Source: Francisella sp. SYW-9
Lineage (GTDB): Bacteria; Pseudomonadota; Gammaproteobacteria; Francisellales; Francisellaceae
NCBI RefSeq assembly: GCF_008711465.1
Contig: NZ_VXKQ01000009.1
Location: forward strand, 62,001-126,000
Direction: 5' to 3'
Length of the DNA stretch: 64,000 nucleotides
Each line of letters starts with the position of its first letter. Position 1 is the first letter of the stretch. Shown one piece after another: positions 17,506-27,316 of this stretch. The position numbers and the translations under genes were made by a program. The notes beneath the pieces were generated by a model. The model worked only from the letters and a program-made list of their open reading frames with translations, was not told where the DNA came from and ran no database searches.

Positions 17506-19524
17506 TTAATACTTTTTAAGCTGTGAAATAATGCTTAATTTACTATCTTGATCAATCTGAATTGATATAGCCCCATTTGAATACGTATCAAATACTTGAT
17601 GTTTTAAGTTATTAAGCTGATGTAACTCTTTTACATTATTTGAAATATAAACAACATAATCAAGATTATTGTTGATAAATTTTGAATATAACTTTGTTGA
17701 TGTAATTATAATACCTGGCGAAACTACTCTACCGTATAAATTAAAAACTTCTTCTTGAGACTTTAAATTAGCACTATCAACTAACAAAAATTCTCTATCC
17801 GAATACTTAATATCAACGAAGCAATTGTTTTTATTAGATAAAAACTTAATATGCAAATTATTAAATGAAAGATTATTTTTATAACTGCATTTTATTAAAT
17901 CCAAATTACGATTATCACTATTTGAAATAGTTCTTTCTACTGGAATAATCTGCTTAATACTTTCTAAACTCAAGCTCTTTTCAACATCAGCAATAATCAA
18001 ATAATCAACTTTATCAATACCTTCAATCTTTAAATAATTCGCTAAGATATTAGATAGAATATATTTATTATCTAAATTCTTAGCTGATGTATATAAAAAG
18101 TTTTGACCATTATTTTGAACTAAAACCATCTGATTTCTAGTATCAAAAATATGCAACTTAAAGTACTTATACTTCTCTGATAAATCTACAGATGACTGAA
18201 AAAAGACTAAACACATCACCAACCCAAGCAATCTAGTCGATTTAGAAAAGGGAAAAATCAATAAAGTAATACCAACAAGTACAATTACTAGACTAGCTAA
18301 TGAAAAATAATTCCAATATTCTACAAGCTGAATATGCTTGGTTAAAAATTCTAGATATACATATAGCAACTTTAATAGAAGTATAGGTATAAACCAAATT
18401 TTAATTCCTATGAAAGAAATAATCAAACAAGCTAAAAGTAATGGTAATATCACAAAACTTACTAATGGAATAGCGACAATATTTGCGAAAATCGAAACTA
18501 AAGAAAAATTGCCAAAATAATAGACACAAATAGGAATCAAAAATATTGTTAGATAAATCTGTGGTATAAGAAAATGGGCTAATTTTGACTTATATTGTTG
18601 TAGCAATATTGAAATAATAACCAATAATGCTACAGCGGAAAAACTAAGCCATAAGCTAATACTATAAATAGATTTAAAGTCTAGTAATAATATCACTACA
18701 AATGCAATAAAAAGAGATCTAACAATCGAAATCCTCTTTTTAACAAGCCAGAAAATAACCACTACTAATAGCATAATAACGGCTCGCTGCGTAGGTAAGC
18801 TAAATCCAGCAAGCAAACTATAACCAAAAGCAACAATAATTGAAGATATAACACCAATATATTGTGCTGGTAACTTACGACATAATTTAGGAGAAAGTGA
18901 CCATACACCTCTAAATATCAAGAACGCAATAAATGCCAATAAACCTATATGTAAGCCAGAAATCACCATTAGATGCGAGGTTCCTGAATTAATTAGTAAA
19001 CTCTGTTGTGATTCAGTAAAATCCTTATCCCCTATTAATAGCGCCAATATGAAAGGTTTTAAATCATTTTCTTTTAGCTGACTTTGCAAGTGATTATAAA
19101 TATAGTATCTAAACCTTTCTGGCAAATATAAGAATGACGTACCATTATATGTGATTTTAGAACCACTCTTAACATCGCCTATTGCTATAATATGATTATG
19201 ATCCAAATACTGTGAATAGTTAAAAGCATTTGTATTATCATATTCATGTGGCTTATAGATTTTTGCTAATAGTGTAAGCTTATTCGCAGGTATTAGATAA
19301 TGCCGATAACTTTTATTTGCCTTAAGTAAAATATCCCCATATTTAGATGTATGAAAGATAAATTCTAACTTGTGATCATTTTGCTTTGGAATAGTACTCA
19401 CAATACCTGACAATGATATTTCTTGGTTATATTTAAAGTCTTCAATATGCTGATATGAATAGCAAAGAGAAAAACTCGTAAAGAACAGAATGCACAATAA
19501 AAATCTTTGCCTTACCGTAATCAT
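17506..19524 (-). CDS. comEC: ComEC/Rec2 DNA-uptake channel protein
   Basis: Inner-membrane protein expected to pass single-stranded DNA into the cytoplasm during natural transformation. The N-terminal part carries the OB-like DUF4131 region. The ComEC competence core follows, with its hallmarks HLMVISGLHIGLLA and LPTQRAVIMLL and about 8-10 membrane helices between residues 185 and 430. The C-terminal 240 residues fit the metallo-beta-lactamase-like domain in strand pattern but lack the HxHxDH zinc motif, so nuclease activity is doubtful. 672 residues is slightly short for the family. The frame is intact. Confidence 0.88.
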   Translation of the reverse strand: MITVRQRFLLCILFFTSFSLCYSYQHIEDFKYNQEISLSGIVSTIPKQNDHKLEFIFHTSKYGDILLKANKSYRHYLIPANKLTLLAKIYKPHEYDNTNAFNYSQYLDHNHIIAIGDVKSGSKITYNGTSFLYLPERFRYYIYNHLQSQLKENDLKPFILALLIGDKDFTESQQSLLINSGTSHLMVISGLHIGLLAFIAFLIFRGVWSLSPKLCRKLPAQYIGVISSIIVAFGYSLLAGFSLPTQRAVIMLLVVVIFWLVKKRISIVRSLFIAFVVILLLDFKSIYSISLWLSFSAVALLVIISILLQQYKSKLAHFLIPQIYLTIFLIPICVYYFGNFSLVSIFANIVAIPLVSFVILPLLLACLIISFIGIKIWFIPILLLKLLYVYLEFLTKHIQLVEYWNYFSLASLVIVLVGITLLIFPFSKSTRLLGLVMCLVFFQSSVDLSEKYKYFKLHIFDTRNQMVLVQNNGQNFLYTSAKNLDNKYILSNILANYLKIEGIDKVDYLIIADVEKSLSLESIKQIIPVERTISNSDNRNLDLIKCSYKNNLSFNNLHIKFLSNKNNCFVDIKYSDREFLLVDSANLKSQEEVFNLYGRVVSPGIIITSTKLYSKFINNNLDYVVYISNNVKELHQLNNLKHQVFDTYSNGAISIQIDQDSKLSIISQLKKY

Positions 19525-19671
19525 TAAATACGAAAAATTTCTCTAACTATATTGATAATACCATTTTGTACTTTATAAAGAGAAAATATTGAGCTTATCT
19601 TTTATAAAATCTATTGTAATTTATTAAAAAAGGTAGATAATACGTTCGCCTTAATTACAACAAGAGGTTAT

Positions 19672-21138
19672 ATGAAGCCCTTAAAAATACTTATTGATAA
19701 CAAAGATATATGGTCTCCCTACTATCCTTATTCAAACTTAGAAACAACTCATCAATATCTACAATATATTAGTATAAAACCAAACTATATTATAAATTTA
19801 TCTGAACAGATGAAGTATCTAGAGCAAGGGTATTATGCTTGTTTGTTAGCACACTCAAATAAAGATACTATTCTACCAACCATCGAAACTCTTAATAGTA
19901 TTAGTCATTTTGAAGAAACTCTATTATTTGACTTAATAGGTAAGGATCTTAAGCTTGTTAATGCTCTTAAGTCTGAATATATAAATATGAAAATATTCTT
20001 TGGAATATCTAATATAACAGGCATTGAAAAAATAGCTAAAAAGATATTTGAGGCATTTCCTGCGCCAGTATTAGAAGTAATATTAGAGAAACAAAATATC
20101 ACTTGGAAAATCAAAAAAATATCTATTGGTAAGCTGAGTCAATTAAATGATAATGAACAGACAATATTTGCGAACTCTCTAAATAGTTTTAGTAGTAAAG
20201 TCTGGCGTAAGCGAAAAAATAAAAAAAGTTATCATTATGATCTAGCAATACTATATGACCCTAATGAAACTCTTCCTCCAAGTGATAGTAAAGCTCTAAA
20301 GAACTTTCAAAAAGCTGCAAATAATTTAGGTATATATACAGATTTAATAACAAAAGATGATTATATGAGTTTGCTTGAATATGATGGGCTTTTTATTAGA
20401 ACGACAACTTCTATTAACCATTATAGCTATAGCTTTGCTAAAAAAGCCGAAGACAATAATTTAGTAGTGATTGATGATACAAAATCAATAACTTGTTGTA
20501 CAAATAAAGTTTATCTACATAACTTGATGACTAAAAATAGAATTCCTACACCAGAAGGCAAGCTTATCTTTAAAAATGATGACTTCTCTCCTCAAGAATT
20601 AATTAATGAGCTTGGTCTACCTATCGTACTAAAAATTCCTGATGGCTCATTCTCAAAGGGAGTTAAAAAAGCTAACTCTATTGAAGATTTAGATCAAATC
20701 CTTAGCAATATGTTTGAACAATCTTCAATAATAATTGCGCAAAAATATTATTATACTGATTTTGACTGGCGTATAGGAGTACTAAATAATAAGCCAATAT
20801 ATGCATGTAAATACTATATGGCAAAAGATCATTGGCAAATAACTAACCATAACAAAAAATCAACACAGCATGGTAAATCTGAGGCATTTGCTATTCATCA
20901 AGTTGATAAAGCTGTTATCAAAATAGCTCTTAAGGCAGCAAAAACTATTGGTAATGGGCTATATGGCATAGACATTAAAGTGATTAATAACAAACCTATC
21001 ATTATTGAGATTAATGATAATCCATCTATCGATTCTGATATTGAAGATGCTTATATCGGTGACCAACTATATACAACAATAATGTTGGAGTTTCTCAATC
21101 GAATGAACCATAAGAAACTACCATATGCAAATAACTAA
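19672..21138 (+). CDS. RimK-like ATP-grasp ligase with N-terminal RLAN-type domain
   Basis: A 488-residue ATP-dependent carboxylate-amine ligase candidate. Residues 1 to about 150 look like the RimK-like ATP-grasp N-terminal (RLAN) domain and a linker. Residues 200 to about 270 form a pre-ATP-grasp fold (DLAILYDPNETLPPSD). The ATP-grasp core shows the ATP lysine strand (GLPIVLKIPDGSFSKGV) and the Mg-binding end (GLYGIDIKVINNKPIIIEIN). RimK relatives add amino acids to peptides or proteins, but the substrate here is unknown. The stop overlaps the following GNAT gene by 14 bases, so the two probably act together. Confidence 0.82.
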   Translation: MKPLKILIDNKDIWSPYYPYSNLETTHQYLQYISIKPNYIINLSEQMKYLEQGYYACLLAHSNKDTILPTIETLNSISHFEETLLFDLIGKDLKLVNALKSEYINMKIFFGISNITGIEKIAKKIFEAFPAPVLEVILEKQNITWKIKKISIGKLSQLNDNEQTIFANSLNSFSSKVWRKRKNKKSYHYDLAILYDPNETLPPSDSKALKNFQKAANNLGIYTDLITKDDYMSLLEYDGLFIRTTTSINHYSYSFAKKAEDNNLVVIDDTKSITCCTNKVYLHNLMTKNRIPTPEGKLIFKNDDFSPQELINELGLPIVLKIPDGSFSKGVKKANSIEDLDQILSNMFEQSSIIIAQKYYYTDFDWRIGVLNNKPIYACKYYMAKDHWQITNHNKKSTQHGKSEAFAIHQVDKAVIKIALKAAKTIGNGLYGIDIKVINNKPIIIEINDNPSIDSDIEDAYIGDQLYTTIMLEFLNRMNHKKLPYANN

Positions 21139-21583
21139 AGCTAAATTAGTAGATCTTGAAGAGCTTCTTAATTTAGAAAACTCTACATTTCTATCTGACA
21201 AAATATCTAGAAAACAGTTTATATACAATATAAAAAAACAAAAATATTTCTTTGTTTCTAAAAAAGAAGAGTGCCTAACAGGATATATATTGTGCTTTGA
21301 ATATAAAAAAGTAATAAGAGTATACTCCCTTGCTGTTTGTCAGAATCATCAAGGACAAGGAATAGGTAAAAAACTTTTAGAGTATGTTTTAGATAATTCA
21401 ATAAAAAATATATCTCTAGAGGTAAATATAAATAATTCTCGAGCTATCTCTTTATATAAAAGTGTAGGATTCAAAATTAGCAAACAAATAAATTATTTTT
21501 ATGAAAATGGTGATGCTGCATATAAAATGCTTTTAGTAAGGAAACAAGCTTTACAAATTAATAATGAAAAAGCTGAGCAATAA
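21125..21583 (+). CDS. GNAT N-acetyltransferase paired with the ATP-grasp ligase
   Basis: A 152-residue GCN5-related acetyltransferase. The acetyl-CoA pyrophosphate loop QNHQGQGIGKKLLEYVL is near residues 77-93, and the C-terminal NNSRAISLYKSVGFK block is typical of RimI-like enzymes. It starts inside the end of the ATP-grasp gene, a sign of translational coupling. The acceptor may be the ligase product or its peptide substrate, but this is inference. Its 3' end overlaps the convergent yggT gene by about 26 bases. Confidence 0.88.
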   Translation: MQITKAKLVDLEELLNLENSTFLSDKISRKQFIYNIKKQKYFFVSKKEECLTGYILCFEYKKVIRVYSLAVCQNHQGQGIGKKLLEYVLDNSIKNISLEVNINNSRAISLYKSVGFKISKQINYFYENGDAAYKMLLVRKQALQINNEKAEQ

Positions 21584-22124
21584 TACTTTGTAAAAATATT
21601 TGAATGCAAAATAGCGCTATTAGGACAATTATAGGCGAAAAATCAAATCCTGATCGTGGTTTTATAATACTTCTAGCTCTTGCTAATAGTGGTTCTGTAA
21701 TTTGGAAAATTACAATAAATATAGGATTCATACCACCTTGGATAAACCAGCTAGCTATAGCTCTTATGACTATCAAATAAACATACATATTTATAATAGC
21801 AAAGATTATATCCAAGAAAGGTTTTATGAACACAAAAGTTAAATTAAATCCTAAACCATTTAGTAAGCCTAAAAGCAAATCCTGGATAATAAAAACCAGA
21901 TATACAGCAACAATACATGACCAATCTAAATTCAAAACCCCAGGCACTAGCTTTCTTAGCGGTAGAATAATTACATTAGTAACACGCATAATCATCTGGC
22001 AAACAGGGTTATAAAAGTCCGCCTTTACCCACTGCAAAAAAAACCTAAACAACAATATAAAAGCATATAAGCCAAAAACTATACTAACTAGAAAATCAGC
22101 AACATTAATTAAACCATTTAACAT
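21558..22124 (-). CDS. yggT: YggT-family membrane protein
   Basis: A 188-residue integral membrane protein with two tandem YggT repeats. The first is around residues 5-85 (LFRFFLQW then the polar NPVCQMIMRVTNVIILPLRK), and the second around 100-185 (IASWFIQGGMNPI, EPLLARARSIIKP). The repeated pattern of a helix pair followed by a polar N-P-x-x-x segment defines the family. E. coli YggT helps tolerate osmotic stress, but the molecular role is unknown. It lies 8 bases downstream of the M14-type peptidase gene. Confidence 0.88.
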   Translation of the reverse strand: MLNGLINVADFLVSIVFGLYAFILLFRFFLQWVKADFYNPVCQMIMRVTNVIILPLRKLVPGVLNLDWSCIVAVYLVFIIQDLLLGLLNGLGFNLTFVFIKPFLDIIFAIINMYVYLIVIRAIASWFIQGGMNPIFIVIFQITEPLLARARSIIKPRSGFDFSPIIVLIALFCIQIFLQSIIAQLFHY

Positions 22125-22132
22125 TGTTTTAC

Positions 22133-23047
22133 CTATTTACTCTTTTTTATGTATTCTATACCAGCCACTATTGCCTCAACTTGAGCTAAGGTACATTCTT
22201 CAGGATTAGTTTTTGGACTATCTGGATATACCTCTGTTGTTGTTGTATATTCAGCATTAGATAGAGACATACATAATTTTTCTTTGTCTGAATCACAAGC
22301 CATAACACCATCCTTTATCGTATCATCACCAAGAATAGTTGTATCTGGATCTGTCGGTGCGATATGAGTAACCTTCGCAACCGCATCAATTATACATTTT
22401 TGGAAGCTATAATGAGGTCTATTACTATTTGCTACTAAATAGAAGCCGTCTGGGATTCCCCATTTATCTATAGATATACCCTCACGAGCAGCTAAAGCTG
22501 GCCTAAACTCACTATCATCGGTATCTGTAGTCTCATGTAAATCTATATGCATTATAAAATCTTGTTTTAAAGAGTGTACATACTTCATTGCAGCAACTGA
22601 CTCTTGACAGCTACTATCTAGATAAAATGACCTATTTGGATCTACGGCATTAGGGTTCCAACGGTTAATTGTTTCATAACCCCACGGGCTTAGACATGGT
22701 AAGATAACTATATTAAAATCATTAGCAAATTCTAAAGCTCTCGTTTGAGCAAAACTAATAGCACCTTGTACACCACTTGTCTCATATCCATGAACTCCAC
22801 CAGTGACTAATATAGATGGTTTAGAGGCATCCCAGTTTTTGGTTTTAAGAGCATACAACGTATAACTGCCAACTGAATATTCCAGCTTATGATACACATC
22901 GACATCAAAATTTGAAGTCAAGGCTAATATCTTTTTCTCAGCTTCTTCATGGTAAGATCTTTTCTTATTTTGCTCATTAAGCCACTGCTGTTTCTCTCGA
23001 GAACCCCATTTTTCACCAGGTGTACCAATATGATAATTTTCAGACAT
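22133..23047 (-). CDS. M14-family zinc carboxypeptidase-like protein
   Basis: The start MSENYHIGTPGEKW at 23047 fits better than the longer frame from 23083, whose first 12 residues look untypical. Zinc ligands are suggested by GGVHGYETSG (HxxE, about residue 83) and HIDLHETTD (about residue 168). A late glutamate in TTTTEVYPDS could be catalytic. These features place it in the M14 carboxypeptidase/aspartoacylase-like superfamily, which cleaves amino acids from peptide or acyl-amino-acid ends. No signal peptide is seen, so a cytoplasmic role is likely. Length is 304 residues. Confidence 0.8.
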   Translation of the reverse strand: MSENYHIGTPGEKWGSREKQQWLNEQNKKRSYHEEAEKKILALTSNFDVDVYHKLEYSVGSYTLYALKTKNWDASKPSILVTGGVHGYETSGVQGAISFAQTRALEFANDFNIVILPCLSPWGYETINRWNPNAVDPNRSFYLDSSCQESVAAMKYVHSLKQDFIMHIDLHETTDTDDSEFRPALAAREGISIDKWGIPDGFYLVANSNRPHYSFQKCIIDAVAKVTHIAPTDPDTTILGDDTIKDGVMACDSDKEKLCMSLSNAEYTTTTEVYPDSPKTNPEECTLAQVEAIVAGIEYIKKSK

Positions 23048-23145
23048 GTTTTTCAAACTAGTTAATACAACGTTAGCTAACAATTATATATATTTTTAAG
23101 CTAAAAGTCAGGTGATGATTTATTTTAAAAGTTTAGGAATTTGTG

Positions 23146-23220
23146 TGGCTGGGCTAGCAGGATTCGAACCTGCGCATGACGGGATCAAAACCCGTTGCCT
23201 TACCGCTTGGCGATAGCCCA
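23146..23220 (-). tRNA. tRNA-Gln (anticodon UUG)
   Basis: The minus strand folds as a cloverleaf. The acceptor stem is TGGGCTA with TAGCCCA. The anticodon stem ACGGG/CCCGT carries the loop TTTTGAT, giving anticodon TTG (Gln, CAA). The T arm is CAGGTTCGAATCCTG. Discriminator G and an encoded CCA end follow. It stands alone between ispE and the M14-like gene. Confidence 0.97.
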
Positions 23221-23242
23221 ACTAAAGAACTAACCTCAAAAG

Positions 23243-24070
23243 TTAGTAGGCATAGTTTAATGTCTTAACCACCCATTTGTCAAGAGGTTTATCAATTTTT
23301 CTTGCAAGTTGTTGCAGTTTATCTTCATCTTGCGACAGTAGATAAAAACATGACCCAGTTCCAGTCATTCTAAAGTTAGTATCTAGGTCTTTAAGATACT
23401 GATCAAATTGAGGATATTTTGCAAAGAAAACATTCTCAAAATCATTACGCATAAGTTTTTTATCAAAACTCTGATCTTTAGATAAATTAGTTGTTGTTTT
23501 AATTAAATCTTTACTTTCGAAGAACTCTTTTGTACTTATATGAATATTTGGTTTAATTAATAACACATACTGTTCTTTAAAATCCTTATGATATAGCTTA
23601 TCTCCTATTCCTTCTGCCCATGCTGATTTACCATATAAAAATATTGGTACATCGGCGCCAAGTTTAGCTGCTAACTCCAACATATCTTGATTAGACAACC
23701 CAGGCATATAGAAATCTCTCATTGCCATAAGAGCTATTGCAGCATTAGAACTTCCCCCACCAAGACCAGCTCCCATAGGTATTTGTTTTACCAGCTCAAT
23801 ATCAACTCCAACATTACCAATGCCAAAAGTTTTCTGGAAACCTTTTATAGCTTTATAAACCAAATTATCGGTTTTTGATGAGATCACTATATTGCTTGAG
23901 ATATTGATTTTAGACGAGTCATTAAATCTGAACCTCAAATTATCTTTTAAATCTAGAAATGTAAACCACGTTTGTAGATTGTGATAACCATCATCTCTCT
24001 TATTTAATATATGCAAAAAAAGATTAATCTTTGCAAGACTGTTATATTCTCTATATCTTAAATCTGCCAT
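23243..24070 (-). CDS. ispE: 4-diphosphocytidyl-2-C-methyl-D-erythritol kinase
   Basis: GHMP-family kinase of the MEP isoprenoid pathway. The N-terminal [17 protein letters not shown] and the glycine-rich ATP loop [14 protein letters not shown] (about residues 94-107) are diagnostic. A C-terminal [11 protein letters not shown] matches the family's conserved TGSG region. 275 residues is normal. The start overlaps the lolB stop by 13 bases, the lolB-ispE order found in many gammaproteobacteria, and tRNA-Gln follows just downstream. prs, often next in the series, is absent. Confidence 0.96.
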   Translation of the reverse strand: MADLRYREYNSLAKINLFLHILNKRDDGYHNLQTWFTFLDLKDNLRFRFNDSSKINISSNIVISSKTDNLVYKAIKGFQKTFGIGNVGVDIELVKQIPMGAGLGGGSSNAAIALMAMRDFYMPGLSNQDMLELAAKLGADVPIFLYGKSAWAEGIGDKLYHKDFKEQYVLLIKPNIHISTKEFFESKDLIKTTTNLSKDQSFDKKLMRNDFENVFFAKYPQFDQYLKDLDTNFRMTGTGSCFYLLSQDEDKLQQLARKIDKPLDKWVVKTLNYAY

Positions 24071-24699
24071 GATTTTATAACTATTTTTATTATTAAATTA
24101 TCTCTATCCATTTTTATTCTTGATGGTAAAGGATATTTAGAACCCACAAACTGATAATTCTTATATGAAATATTCCAATTATTCTGCTGTAACATCTCTG
24201 TAAGGTTATTTTGATTTAACTTCGACTTATATTTGATATTAGGAATAGCTATACCTTTTACCCAGTATTTCAAACCATCTACTGGCACATACCACCCTAA
24301 CTGCTCTAACATCAATGATTTAGCATCTTTTGCTTGTATTTTTTGCCCTTTACTATTTTCTAAAGTTACTTGACTAGTGTCTCCTTTGATCTGAATACTT
24401 CCTATACCTAAAGGTCCATAAAGTTTGATACTAAATTTATCACCATCCTGAGTATATATGTAATTTGCTGATTCAGCCTTATCATTATAGATAATTCCTA
24501 AAACCCCTCTAATCTTCCAACTCTCAAGTTTAAGAAGCTCAGGCTTTATTTTATCTTGCTCAAAAGTATTTTTCGAAGATATTGGAATCATTTGTGTTTG
24601 CACAGTAGTACAAGATACTACTGCACTAACAAATAAAAAAGCTAATAAAAGCTTAGATATCTGCTTTATACCTATTTTTAACTTTAACATAATGTTTAG
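24058..24699 (-). CDS. lolB: Outer-membrane lipoprotein LolB
   Basis: Receives lipoproteins from LolA and inserts them in the outer membrane. A lipoprotein signal peptide ends in the lipobox SAVVSC at about residues 27-32. The mature part shows the family's W-x-hydrophobic strand ([12 protein letters not shown]), [14 protein letters not shown] and a last strand near [10 protein letters not shown]. The start is chosen at the ATG at 24699; the ATG at 24690 and a longer frame to 24732 are alternatives, all overlapping the preceding gene by 38-80 bases. It is coupled to ispE by a 13-base overlap. Confidence 0.88.
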   Translation of the reverse strand, partial: LNIMLKLKIGIKQISKLLLAFLFVSAVVSCTTVQTQMIPISSKNTFEQDKIKPELLKLESWKIRGVLGIIYNDKAESANYIYTQDGDKFSIKLYGPLGIGSIQIKGDTSQVTLENSKGQKIQAKDAKSLMLEQLGWYVPVDGLKYWVKGIAIPNIKYKSKLNQNNLTEMLQQNNWNISYKNYQFVGSKYPLPSRIKMDRDNLIIKIVIKSWQI

Positions 24700-25192
24700 C
24701 ATTTTCTTGTATGATTTTTCTTTCTTGGTCACTTATTGGTCTAATTTTCTTTACTGGAGAACCTAAATACATATAGCCAGATTCAAGAACCTTTCCTGGA
24801 GGAACTAAACTACCTGCACCTAAAAAAACCCAAGGCTCAATAACCGCCCCATCTAAAACTACAGACCCCATTCCTATTAAGCAATTATTTTTAATTTCAC
24901 AACCATGTAATATAACACCATGACCAACCGTTACATCATCGCCGATAGTTAACGAGAAACCCTCTCCAGAATCTTTGGGATATTCTGTAGTATGCAAAGT
25001 ACTACAATCCTGGATATTAGTACCTTTACCAATAGTAATTGTTAGTAAATCTCCCCTAACACTAACTTGAGGCCAAACTGAAGCATCATCTTTAAGTATA
25101 ACATCACCAATTACAGCAGCAGATTCATCAACATACGCAGATTCCGCGACATTTGGACTTTTACCATAAAAACTTCTTATACATTTAGACAC
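24653..25192 (-). CDS. Gamma-carbonic-anhydrase-like hexapeptide protein
   Basis: A 179-residue left-handed beta-helix protein of the YrdA/CaiE/PaaY group. Hexapeptide repeats run through residues 20-130 (DGAVIEPWVFLGAGSLV and similar), with the metal-site histidines in STLHT and GHGVILHGC. A C-terminal helix ([18 protein letters not shown]) closes the trimer. Whether it hydrates CO2 cannot be told from sequence. It overlaps the antiporter stop upstream by 16 bases and the lolB start downstream. Confidence 0.9.
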   Translation of the reverse strand: MSKCIRSFYGKSPNVAESAYVDESAAVIGDVILKDDASVWPQVSVRGDLLTITIGKGTNIQDCSTLHTTEYPKDSGEGFSLTIGDDVTVGHGVILHGCEIKNNCLIGMGSVVLDGAVIEPWVFLGAGSLVPPGKVLESGYMYLGSPVKKIRPISDQERKIIQENAKHYVKVKNRYKADI

Positions 25193-27078
25193 AACTGATC
25201 CTTATTTCTTTTATTAGCATTATCTCTTAATGATATCAAACTATAACTGTCTGATTTGATTTTCTTATTTTTAGCAAATGGTTGTGCATAACCATTATTA
25301 TCAATAATAAATAACGCTATTGCACCAGGATTATCCGCAAAAAAGTTATCTAGCGTATAGTTTGGCGTAATATTTGTACTTCTAATACTAGCACCCTGGT
25401 TCAACCTATCTATCAAAAGATTAAAATCTACACCCTCATCAAAAAGTAACATTGCAAGATTTGTTTCAATTGCTCCAATACCTTTATAACTTTCTTTTTG
25501 AGATGCTCTTAGAACATATGTATTTTTAGAGCCAAATTCATGTTTATATTTAACAGCTGATACTGCATTTACATACTCACTAGTTGACAAACCAAGCATT
25601 GAACCAATACCTACTAAATTAATACTCCAATCAGCATGAATCGAAACGGGACTTCCATAGTATGTATTTAAGCCAAGCTGACGACATTTTTGTACATTTG
25701 CCCAAGATGAGTCTGTGATAATAACTTCAATATCATTCTTAACAAAAATTTCCGCTAATTCACGAGCAAACCTATTACCCCCAATTATTAAGAATCCTTT
25801 ACCTTCAGGCTCTGTAACTCCGAGAGCTTTTGAGATTGCTGGAGTGAAAATACTCTGAAAGATAACCGTAAATATAATTATCATAAATACAAAAAATACT
25901 AAAGTATCTGCTTGAGATGTTAGATCTGAATTTGAATGACTAATTTTAACTGCCACTAAAGCCGCCACAGAAGCTGCTACAATACCGCGTGGATAAATCA
26001 TCCCCATAACAATCTTTTCGGCAAAGTTTATCTTTGACCCTATAGAACACAAAAGAACTACAGCTGGTCGTAAAACAAATTGTAAAAATAAGAATATTTC
26101 TATTAAAGCTAACCAGTAATCTTTAAATAAGCTAAAGTCTATATCTGCACCTAATACAATAAACAACACTGAAATAATAACTATACTCAGGTTTTCCTTA
26201 AATGACACGATATCAGACATTCGAATATCTTTCATATTTGCCATCACAAGACCTGCCACAGTAACCATCAATAAACCTGCACCATGCATTAAAGAGTCTG
26301 TAATTATAAACCCTACAACTATCACAGCTAAAACAAAGAAGCTTTTTAAGTATTCTGGTATATAGTGTCTTCTAAAGCTTAAACCGATCAAATAACCAAA
26401 TATAAACCCTGTGGTCACACCCAAAATACAGACAAACACTATATACGCTATAAATACACTAACCCCATTAGTCTGACTATAATACGAGCTTCCTAATAAA
26501 AACCAAGAAAGCATAAAAACAACAACTAGAGCTCCTATAGGATCAACAATTATTGCTTCCCATTTTAATATATTTGCAACATGTCGCTTAGGTCTAACTG
26601 TTCGCATTAATGGTGGTACGACAGTTGGTCCACTAACACAGGTTATTCCACCAATTAACAAGGAAAGCTGAAGATTTAAATGTAAGATATTATGGCAAAA
26701 TATAGCTGTAAATATCACTGTTAGAGCTAAACCAGCTGTTATAAGTAAGATTACAATACTACTAATATTTTTTATTTTACTAAAATTTAAAGAAAGACTC
26801 CCCTCAAATAGAATTATAGCAACACATATAGACACAAATGGAGATAGCGCCTCACCAAAGATAACCCCTCCATCAACAAGCTTAAAATTATCAGGAAAGA
26901 ACTGTGCTGAAACTGGCCCCAAAATAATACCGCTTAGGATCAAGAATAAAATTGATGGTAATTTTAGTTTCCAAGATAAAAACTGAGACACAATAGCTGA
27001 GAACAATATTAAACCCGAAGCCAACATAATATAGTTAGATGAGTGTAAGAATACCTCTATACTATTGTTCAAAACCAC
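25177..27078 (-). CDS. CPA1-type cation/proton antiporter with C-terminal nucleotide-binding-like domain
   Basis: A 633-residue membrane transporter. Some 12 hydrophobic helices fill residues 15-410, with the charged helix motifs IILFEGSLSL, GPTVVPPLM and IVDPIGALVV seen in NhaP/RosB-like sodium(potassium)/proton exchangers. Residues 425-520 resemble a RCK/TrkA-N module (GFLIIGGNRFARELAE...), which would let a nucleotide or ion gate the transporter. The ion is unknown. The gene leads a minus-strand chain into the hexapeptide protein, lolB and ispE with short overlaps. Confidence 0.87.
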   Translation of the reverse strand: MVLNNSIEVFLHSSNYIMLASGLILFSAIVSQFLSWKLKLPSILFLILSGIILGPVSAQFFPDNFKLVDGGVIFGEALSPFVSICVAIILFEGSLSLNFSKIKNISSIVILLITAGLALTVIFTAIFCHNILHLNLQLSLLIGGITCVSGPTVVPPLMRTVRPKRHVANILKWEAIIVDPIGALVVVFMLSWFLLGSSYYSQTNGVSVFIAYIVFVCILGVTTGFIFGYLIGLSFRRHYIPEYLKSFFVLAVIVVGFIITDSLMHGAGLLMVTVAGLVMANMKDIRMSDIVSFKENLSIVIISVLFIVLGADIDFSLFKDYWLALIEIFLFLQFVLRPAVVLLCSIGSKINFAEKIVMGMIYPRGIVAASVAALVAVKISHSNSDLTSQADTLVFFVFMIIIFTVIFQSIFTPAISKALGVTEPEGKGFLIIGGNRFARELAEIFVKNDIEVIITDSSWANVQKCRQLGLNTYYGSPVSIHADWSINLVGIGSMLGLSTSEYVNAVSAVKYKHEFGSKNTYVLRASQKESYKGIGAIETNLAMLLFDEGVDFNLLIDRLNQGASIRSTNITPNYTLDNFFADNPGAIALFIIDNNGYAQPFAKNKKIKSDSYSLISLRDNANKRNKDQLCLNV

Positions 27079-27192
27079 TCCCTAAAGAGATAATATATTG
27101 ATAAGAAACTAAAATATTATCTTATATCAATTTTTTTATCAATCTATAGATTACTTCGTTATAATGCTTATAATACTTAACTTCCGATTTTC

Positions 27193-27313
27193 AAACATAT
27201 ATAAATAAATCTAAAGTCAATGTATTAACATATTGGTTATTATATAAAAGTTGATAGGAGTATTGATATCCTAATTTGTCAAAATATGGTCTCTGAGCAG
27301 AAACAACACATTT
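27193..27313 (-). pseudogene. Remnant of the 3' end of a DUF3573-like porin gene
   Basis: About 120 bp here align, with a few gaps, to 28168-28294, the last part of the porin-like gene (for example both contain CTCTGAGCAGAAACAA and TATTGGTTATTATATAA in the given strand), at roughly 85% identity by eye. Only the C-terminal codons remain, and the frame is broken. It appears to be what is left of a tandem paralogue, with the oxygenase gene between the two copies. Confidence 0.8.
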
Positions 27314-27316
27314 GAG

